A stretch of DNA of 64,000 nucleotides from positions 81,708 to 145,707 of the IMG/VR virus record IMGVR_UViG_3300027963_004416, one strand, 5' to 3'. The notes under the pieces were generated by a model. The model was not told the DNA's origin, did no database searches, and worked only from the letters and a program-made list of their open reading frames with translations. Origin of the DNA: a virus. Position numbers and translations under genes: made by a program. Positions 58,685-64,000 of the stretch are shown in pieces; position 1 is the first letter of the stretch, and every line of letters begins with the position of its first letter.

Positions 58685-59444
58685 AGGGTTTATCGGTAGG
58701 AATCTTCTTAAGAAGATTAACACTCCAGTAATGTGCTCTGATTTAATTAGTGATAATGTATTTGTCACTTTAAATCTTACTGACTGGGCAAAAATAAATA
58801 AAATTATACATCTAGGTGCTATTTCAGATACTACCTGTAAGGATATTAATCACATCTATGAGTATAATATTCTTTATAGCCAACAGCTTCTTAATAAAGC
58901 TATAGAGTATAATATCCCTGTCGTCTATGCTTCTTCAGCTTCAGTTTATGGCAATTCATTAGACGTAATAAATCCGCTTAACTACTACGCACTTTCTAAA
59001 TCTACTATTGACTACTACGTACTCGATAATATCGATAAATTTAACAAGATTACTGGGCTTAGATATTTTAACGTTTATGGGTCTGATGAACGTAAAGGAC
59101 ATCAGTCTAGTCCTATTTTTAAATTTACAGAAAATATTAGAGATGGAAAACCTATAGAACTATTTGAAGGCTCAGAACATTTCTATAGGGACTTCGTATC
59201 AGTGGATGATGTTGTTAGCATTACCTTGAGCGAGTTAAGTACCGGTATATACGATGTTGGTACATCAAACCCTATATCATTTGCAGAGGTTGCAAGACTT
59301 GTAGCTAAAAAATACAGCGGTGAAATAAAAACAGTAGAGTTTCCAAAGCATCTGATTGGCAAATATCAATCCTATACTAAAGCAAAGTATCATATATCAC
59401 ATAAATATCTTACTGTTTCTGAATGGCTAAATAGTATTACCTAA
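58662..59444 (+). CDS. hldD: HldD-like ADP-heptose epimerase (SDR family)
   Basis: 260 residues from ATG 58662, chosen because MIFLTGHKGFIGRNLLKK is the SDR nucleotide-binding start (TGxxGFIG); an upstream ATG at 58599 lies inside the phosphatase gene and encodes unrelated sequence. Also seen are IIHLGAISDTT, PVVYASSASVYGN, and the catalytic YYALSK (Tyr and Lys), then ITGLRYFNVYGSDERKGHQS and FEGSEHFYRDFVSVDDV, both typical of HldD. Converts ADP-D-glycero- to ADP-L-glycero-D-manno-heptose. Shorter than E. coli HldD (310), with the N-terminal acidic region reduced. It overlaps the phosphatase gene by 23 bases and is the last gene of the island. Confidence 0.8.
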   Translation: MIFLTGHKGFIGRNLLKKINTPVMCSDLISDNVFVTLNLTDWAKINKIIHLGAISDTTCKDINHIYEYNILYSQQLLNKAIEYNIPVVYASSASVYGNSLDVINPLNYYALSKSTIDYYVLDNIDKFNKITGLRYFNVYGSDERKGHQSSPIFKFTENIRDGKPIELFEGSEHFYRDFVSVDDVVSITLSELSTGIYDVGTSNPISFAEVARLVAKKYSGEIKTVEFPKHLIGKYQSYTKAKYHISHKYLTVSEWLNSIT

Positions 59445-59456
59445 AAGGAGATCACT

Positions 59457-60200
59457 ATGGCCGTTCCTACCACAAGAAGTGAATTTAAAGAGTATTGCCT
59501 TAGAAAGCTTGGCAAGCCCGTTATAGAAATTAACGTAGACGACGATCAAGTCGAAGATAGAATTGACGAATCATTAAAATATTACTATGACTACCACTTT
59601 GATGGTTCTGAAAAAACTTATTACAAACATCAAGTAACAGAATTAAACAAGACAAACAAATATATTATTTTACCTGAAAATATAATTGGAGCTGTAAGAA
59701 TATTCCCAGTAGGTGGAATGATTACAGGTAGCAGAGATCTCTTTAACATACAATATCAAATTGCTCTAAACGACTTGTATACACTTACATCAGTAAGTAT
59801 GGTTCCATATTATATGACCATGATGCATCTTAATCTTATTCAAGAAGTTTTGGTTGGCCAGCAGCCCATTCGTTATAACAGACACACAAATAAGCTATTC
59901 ATCGACATGGAATGGGAAAGAATTAAAGCAGGCGAATACCTTTTAGTTGAGGCTTATGAAGTTATAGACCCTAGTACCTTTACAGATGCATGGGGTGATC
60001 GCTGGCTACAAGAGTATTGCACAGCTAAACTTAAGTATCAATGGGGAACAAACTTAACAAAGTTTAGCGGACTCCAGCTCCCTGGTGGTGTTCAGTTTAA
60101 CGGTGAGAAGATAATGGATGATGCTAAAACTCAAATAGATAAGCTAGAAGATGAAATGATTAACTCTTACAGCCTTCCAGTAATGGATATGATTGGATAA
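59457..60200 (+). CDS. 13: gp13-like neck protein
   Basis: 247 residues (T4 gp13 309). Neck component that seals the portal after packaging and joins head to tail. Family-like features are RSEFKEYCLRKLGKPVIEIN with VDDDQVEDRIDESLKYY at the start, GAVRIFPVGG, RYNRHTNKLFIDMEWERIKA, GEYLLVEAYEVIDP, and the C-terminal DRWLQEYCTAKLKYQWGTNL. AAAGGAG lies 8 bases before ATG. Return to canonical structural genes immediately after the sugar island. Confidence 0.9.
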   Translation: MAVPTTRSEFKEYCLRKLGKPVIEINVDDDQVEDRIDESLKYYYDYHFDGSEKTYYKHQVTELNKTNKYIILPENIIGAVRIFPVGGMITGSRDLFNIQYQIALNDLYTLTSVSMVPYYMTMMHLNLIQEVLVGQQPIRYNRHTNKLFIDMEWERIKAGEYLLVEAYEVIDPSTFTDAWGDRWLQEYCTAKLKYQWGTNLTKFSGLQLPGGVQFNGEKIMDDAKTQIDKLEDEMINSYSLPVMDMIG

Positions 60201-60203
60201 GCA

Positions 60204-60935
60204 TTGGCAACCAATTTCTATTTTAATAACTTTCAAAGCAGCCAAGAGCAGCTTTTAATAGAAAATTTAGTAGTAGAGTCTATTAAAATCTATGGTCATG
60301 ATTTGTTCTATCTCCCTAGAACAAGAGTTAACTTTGATAATATCTATGGCGAGGATCCGGTTTCTGAATTTAGAATAGTGTATCCTATCGAAATGTATAT
60401 TAAAAATGTTGATGGGTTTAAAGGTGACGGAGATTTTTTATCAAAATTCAACTTAGAAATTAGAGATCAAGTTACATTTACAGTCGCTCGCAGAGTCTTT
60501 AATGAAGAAGTAGGGAGTTTAGAAGCCATAGTAAGACCTAGAGAAGGCGACTTAATTTACTTCCCGCTTAATAATAAAATATTTGAAATTAAATTTGTCG
60601 AGCATGAAGCTATCTTTTATCAATTAGGTGCACTGCAAACATTTGATATTACGTGCGAGCTATTTGAATATAGTAATGAAAGATTTATTACTGGGTATTC
60701 TGATATTGATAACTTATATGACAACTTTACTATAGATGTTGTTGCATTTGGTCTTAAATATGAAACAACCGGTGGATACTCTGATTTCCTTCTAGATGAA
60801 GATGGATTTCAGTTAGTCACTGAGGGCGCATCTATTGGCACTAATGTTATAGACGATATCAGCGAAATACAGAATGAAGCATCTGATTTTGTCGACTTCT
60901 CTGAAAAAGATCCGTTCAGTGAAGGAGCTTACTGA
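60204..60935 (+). CDS. 14: gp14-like neck protein (TTG start)
   Basis: 243 residues (T4 gp14 256). The start codon is TTG at 60204: no ATG is in frame near it, and the family N-terminus MATNFYFNNFQSSQEQ begins there; GGATAAG at 60195-60201 is a usable ribosome site. Conserved parts are SIKIYGHDLFYLPRTRVNFD, NIYGEDPVSEF, EVGSLEAIVRPREGDLIYFP and FDITCELFEYSNERF. Together with gp13 and gp15 it forms the neck. One-base overlap with gp15. Confidence 0.9.
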   Translation: MATNFYFNNFQSSQEQLLIENLVVESIKIYGHDLFYLPRTRVNFDNIYGEDPVSEFRIVYPIEMYIKNVDGFKGDGDFLSKFNLEIRDQVTFTVARRVFNEEVGSLEAIVRPREGDLIYFPLNNKIFEIKFVEHEAIFYQLGALQTFDITCELFEYSNERFITGYSDIDNLYDNFTIDVVAFGLKYETTGGYSDFLLDEDGFQLVTEGASIGTNVIDDISEIQNEASDFVDFSEKDPFSEGAY

Positions 60936-61753
60936 TGTTTAATCAGACATTTTATCATAGAACTATTCGCAAGTATGTAACCTATTTTGGCACTCTATTT
61001 AATGACATCTACATTAATAGAGATGACGGTCAGACCGGTAATGCTGCTTCATATGCAACTCTAAGAGTTCCTATCAGTTATGGTCCAAAACAAAAGACCC
61101 TTGCTAGGCTAGATGGAGATCCAAATCTTACTAGACCCACTGCAATTGTACTTCCTAGAATGTCCTTTGAAATTGAGTCATTAAGCTATGATTCATCTAG
61201 AAAGTTAACTACAATTAATAAAGGACATCTTAAGACCCATCCAACTGCAGAAGAAAGATTAAAGTACGTCTATAATCCAGTTCCATATGATATAGACTTT
61301 TCTTTAAACATATATGTTAAAAATGCAGAAGATGGCACAAGAATACTTGAACAAATTTTACCATATTTTACTCCTGACTGGACTGCTACACTTAATATTA
61401 TTCCAGAATTAGATGTCAAGATGGACATTCCAGTAGTAATAAAAAATGTAACGTCTGAAGACACCTATGAAGGTGGATTTGAAGAGAGAAGACTTATAAC
61501 CTGGAAACTAGATTTTACAATGAAAGGCTATCTATTTGGGCCAATCAAGTCTGGTGGTGTTATTACTCTTGCCAATGTAAACTTCTATACATCGAATTCA
61601 TCATTAGCTACATCACCAGAAGAGAATGTAACCATTATTCCAGGTCTACTAGCTAATGGTTCACCTACAACTAATTCTCAGCTTACAATAGATAGAACAC
61701 TAATCAAAGAATCAGACGACTGGGATTATATTATTACAACAACGAGTGTATAA
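60935..61753 (+). CDS. 15: gp15-like tail terminator / sheath stabiliser
   Basis: 272 residues, the same length as T4 gp15. It closes the tail tube and sheath after the correct length is reached and binds the neck. Features: FNQTFYHRTIRKYVTYFGTL with FNDIYINR at the start, RLDGDPNLTRPTAIVLPRMS, FEIESLSYD, and PVPYDIDFSLNIYVKNAEDG with ILEQILPYFTPDWTATLNII. The end is Ser/Asn-rich. Overlaps neighbours by a single base on each side. Confidence 0.95.
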   Translation: MFNQTFYHRTIRKYVTYFGTLFNDIYINRDDGQTGNAASYATLRVPISYGPKQKTLARLDGDPNLTRPTAIVLPRMSFEIESLSYDSSRKLTTINKGHLKTHPTAEERLKYVYNPVPYDIDFSLNIYVKNAEDGTRILEQILPYFTPDWTATLNIIPELDVKMDIPVVIKNVTSEDTYEGGFEERRLITWKLDFTMKGYLFGPIKSGGVITLANVNFYTSNSSLATSPEENVTIIPGLLANGSPTTNSQLTIDRTLIKESDDWDYIITTTSV

Positions 61754-62130
61754 TGAGCGATGAAATTTCTAAGGCTCTAAATCTCCCTCCCTTAAACGAT
61801 AAGGTAGAGGTTCTTGATAGAGGCCCTACAGTTGAAGATGATTTTGAGTATGCACGTGGCAATATGCTTAATATTATTGAAAAAGGCAATGAAGCTTTAG
61901 ACGGCATATTGCAGGTAGCAGGTATGTCCCAGCATCCTAGAAGTTATGAGGTAGCCGCTAATCTTATTAAAACTATGGCGGAAACAAACAAAGATCTTTT
62001 AGAATTAACAAAAAAGAAAAAAGAAATCCTTAAGGACGAGGCAAAGCCGACTACAGTACATAATAACCTCTTTGTTGGTAGTACTGCTGAGCTGCAAAAA
62101 TTAATAAAGCAACAAAATGGCACAGAATGA
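61753..62130 (+). CDS. 16: gp16-like small terminase subunit
   Basis: 125 residues (T4 gp16 164). The small terminase regulates the gp17 motor and recognises DNA for packaging. The central helical pair is visible: EYARGNMLNIIEKGNEALDG and ILQVAGMSQHPRSYEVAANL, then IKTMAETNKDLLELTKKKKE. The start of the protein is acidic and the end is short, as in marine relatives. The stop lies 14 bases inside gp17. Confidence 0.9.
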   Translation: MSDEISKALNLPPLNDKVEVLDRGPTVEDDFEYARGNMLNIIEKGNEALDGILQVAGMSQHPRSYEVAANLIKTMAETNKDLLELTKKKKEILKDEAKPTTVHNNLFVGSTAELQKLIKQQNGTE

Positions 62131-63748
62131 GTCGTATCTAGGTAATAGAAACCTAAAACGTAGCTATGTTGAACTAGAATGGACTCGAGATCAAGTCACT
62201 GAATTTGTAAAGTGCGCTCGAGATCCAGTTTATTTTATTGAAAATTATGTAAAGATTGTTAACGTAGACAGAGGTTTAATTCCATTTAAGCCTTATGACT
62301 ATCAAAAGAATATTATTAATCTATCAGATAAAGAAAGATTTGTAATATGTAAGATGCCACGGCAGGTTGGTAAGACAACTGTTGTTGTAGGTATAATAAT
62401 GCACAGAGTTTTATTTAATGAAAACTATTCTGTTGCTATACTAGCACATAAAGAAAAACAAGCACGTGAAATTCTATCACGTATTCAGCTAGCTTATGAG
62501 CATATGCCTAAGTGGTTGCAGCAAGGTATTGTAGAATGGAACAAAGGTAATGTTGAACTGGAAAACGGTTCAAAGATTCAAGCAAGCTCTACTGCCTCAT
62601 CAGCTATAAGAGGTACATCTCAAAACTTTGTTTACCTTGATGAGTTTGCCTTCGTACCCGCTAATATTCAAGAATCATTTTTTAATTCGGTCTTTCCAAC
62701 AATATCATCTGGTGAAACTACCAAGGTATTAATTACATCTACACCTAACGGGCTTAATCTTTTTTATAAGCTTTGGGCGGATAGTGAGGCAGGTAGGAAT
62801 TCTTACCATAGAATAGATGTACATTGGAGTCAAGTTCCTGGCCGTGATCATGCTTGGAAAGAGGAAATGATTCGCAATACGTCTGAAGAACAATTCAGAC
62901 AAGAATTTGAGTGCGAGTTTTTAGGCTCATCATCTACTCTCATAAGTGCTGCAAAACTTAGGACCCTAGTTTATAAGTCACCTATTCAATCAGATGAATA
63001 TTTAAAGATACACGAGCATCCAGTTCAAAATAATATTTACTGTGTTACGGTTGATACAGCAAGAGGTAAGGAAGGTGACTACTCAGCATTTAAAATTTTC
63101 GATGTAACAACCTTTCCTTATAAAGATGTAGCGAGTTACAGGAATAGAGAAATAGATCCTCTACTTTACCCTAATATCGTTTACAGATTAGCTATGCATT
63201 ATAACAGTGCTATGGTCTTAGTAGAAACAAACGATATAGGACAGCAAGTAGCTGATATTTTGCAGCATGATTTGGAATATGATAATTTAGTTTTTTCTCA
63301 TAGCCACACCTCAAGAGGTGTGGTAATGTCTGGAGGTTTTTCTCAACAGACACACGCCGGGGTAAGAACTACTAAAGCAGTTAAGAAGTTAGGTTGCTCT
63401 AACTTTAAAACACTAGTAGAAAGCGATAAGCTAATAATATGTGATTTCGCTACTATTAATGAGATGTATAGATTTGTTAGTAATGGAACAACCTATGAAG
63501 CAGAAGAAGGTAATGATGATTTAGTTATGTGTTGTGTTTTGTTTTCCTGGCTAGCAGATCAAAGTTATTTTAAAGAAATAGTTAATTCAAACGTCAGAAA
63601 AAACTTATATGATGATAATGTGCAGAGAATAGAAGAAGAACTAGCTCCTTTTGGAGTTATTGATAAAGGAATTCAAGTAGAAGAAGTGCCTAGGATTGTT
63701 AACCTTGATGATGAGCAAATGTCCTTTAATCAATGGATGGCTAGTTAA
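62117..63748 (+). CDS. 17: gp17-like large terminase (packaging ATPase and nuclease)
   Basis: 543 residues (T4 gp17 610). ATPase domain: Walker A in MPRQVGKTT (80-88), Walker B FVYLDEF (171-177, Glu176 catalytic) and coupling motif ITSTPNG (206-212). Nuclease domain: VTVDTARGKEGDYSAFKI with Asp313 as the first metal ligand, then MVLVETNDIGQQVADIL, and NDDLVMCCVLFSWL near 475-490 with the last Asp. It pumps DNA into the head and cuts the concatemer. No intein or insertion. It overlaps gp16, and a 75-base gap with a late promoter follows. Confidence 0.95.
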   Translation: MAQNESYLGNRNLKRSYVELEWTRDQVTEFVKCARDPVYFIENYVKIVNVDRGLIPFKPYDYQKNIINLSDKERFVICKMPRQVGKTTVVVGIIMHRVLFNENYSVAILAHKEKQAREILSRIQLAYEHMPKWLQQGIVEWNKGNVELENGSKIQASSTASSAIRGTSQNFVYLDEFAFVPANIQESFFNSVFPTISSGETTKVLITSTPNGLNLFYKLWADSEAGRNSYHRIDVHWSQVPGRDHAWKEEMIRNTSEEQFRQEFECEFLGSSSTLISAAKLRTLVYKSPIQSDEYLKIHEHPVQNNIYCVTVDTARGKEGDYSAFKIFDVTTFPYKDVASYRNREIDPLLYPNIVYRLAMHYNSAMVLVETNDIGQQVADILQHDLEYDNLVFSHSHTSRGVVMSGGFSQQTHAGVRTTKAVKKLGCSNFKTLVESDKLIICDFATINEMYRFVSNGTTYEAEEGNDDLVMCCVLFSWLADQSYFKEIVNSNVRKNLYDDNVQRIEEELAPFGVIDKGIQVEEVPRIVNLDDEQMSFNQWMAS

Positions 63749-63759
63749 TTCTTACAATT

Positions 63760-63767
63760 TATAAATA
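63760..63767 (+). promoter_or_regulatory. T4-type late promoter for gp18
   Basis: An exact TATAAATA followed by CAACA in the gap after gp17, 56 bases before ATG 63824. This gives gp18, the most abundant tail protein, its own late transcript with a leader of about 50 bases and a strong ribosome site. Confidence 0.75.
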
Positions 63768-63823
63768 CAACAGATAGTCTTGTCATACTATGCTAAACAA
63801 AAAACCTTTGAGGGGAGAATAAA

Positions 63824-64000
63824 ATGCCATTTCAAGTCAGTCCAGGTGTTAACGTATCTGAAATTGACTTAAGCACGGTTGTCCCTGCAGTATCTTCAAC
63901 AGAAGGCGCACTTGCTGGTGTGTTTCGTTGGGGACCTGTAGAAAAACGTGTTTTAGTTGATTCAGAAAATACTCTAGTTGCCCGCTTTGGTAAGCCTACC
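63824..64000 (+). CDS. 18: gp18-like tail sheath protein (5' part)
   Basis: 59 residues before the window ends. Start at ATG 63824 with a strong AGGGGAG ribosome site at 63811-63817. PFQVSPGVNVSEIDLSTVVP then AVSSTEGALAGVFRWGPVEK and LVARFGKP is the typical N-terminus of contractile tail sheath proteins (gp18). It follows the terminase gene, as in T4 (16-17-18). Confidence 0.95.
   Translation, partial: MPFQVSPGVNVSEIDLSTVVPAVSSTEGALAGVFRWGPVEKRVLVDSENTLVARFGKPT

Overview
The window is an AT-rich, almost gap-free 64 kb piece of a T4-like (straight contractile tail) marine-type phage genome. Clear T4 counterparts are gp33, gp59, gp32, gp4, gp54, gp26, a gp51-like protein, gp48, gp53, gp27, gp5, a PAAR tip, gp25, gp6, gp7, gp8, gp13-gp17 and the start of gp18. 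A zinc-less gp32, a spike without lysozyme, very large gp7/gp8 and S74-terminated fibres resemble phages of marine cyanobacteria or SAR11-type bacteria. No photosynthesis gene or tRNA is present, so the host cannot be fixed; the ADP-heptose genes hint at a Gram-negative one.

Layout. (1) 1-3.1 kb, + strand: a 3' gene fragment, a membrane-anchored SleB-type cell wall hydrolase, late-transcription coactivator gp33, a methyltransferase, helicase loader gp59 and gp32. (2) 3.1-9.0 kb, - strand: a head/tail operon read gp4, a gp2-like protein, gp54, gp26, a gp51-like ORF, then two membrane-segment proteins that are tape-measure candidates, the last carrying a GH19 lytic domain. The gp51-like ORF has no normal start codon and joins gp26 by a predicted -1 frameshift at a T7 heptamer. 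(3) 9.0-30.3 kb, + strand: the baseplate (gp48, gp53, gp27, gp5, PAAR, gp25, gp6, gp7, gp8) and large structural/fibre proteins. (4) 30.3-41.7 kb: fibre proteins, two with collagen-like Gly-X-Y tracts and C-terminal S74 chaperone domains. Between them lies a 649-residue enzyme that combines a GT25 (collagen galactosyltransferase-like) domain with a full PLOD-like glycosyltransferase plus lysyl hydroxylase. (5) 41.7-50.5 kb: six tandem paralogous seven-bladed RCC1-like propeller proteins, interrupted by a DUF4376 (fibre-assembly-type) gene. (6) 50.5-59.4 kb: a tightly overlapping sugar/sulfate island with methyltransferases, four glycosyltransferase-type proteins, a sulfotransferase, an APS-kinase-like protein, split HldE kinase and nucleotidyltransferase, a HAD phosphatase and an HldD epimerase. 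(7) 59.4-64 kb: neck and packaging genes gp13-gp17, then a late promoter and gp18.

Main result. The collagen fibre at 37121 has 72 triplets, 36 of them with lysine in the Y position before glycine (the X-Lys-Gly target of lysyl hydroxylases). It lies directly downstream of an enzyme whose domains match the three steps of animal collagen lysine modification: hydroxylation, galactosylation and glucosylation. I infer a phage-encoded collagen-type modification system for its own fibre. The propeller array, with swapped modules between copies, and the heptose/sulfate island suggest further investment in variable, chemically decorated adhesins or in host surface remodelling.
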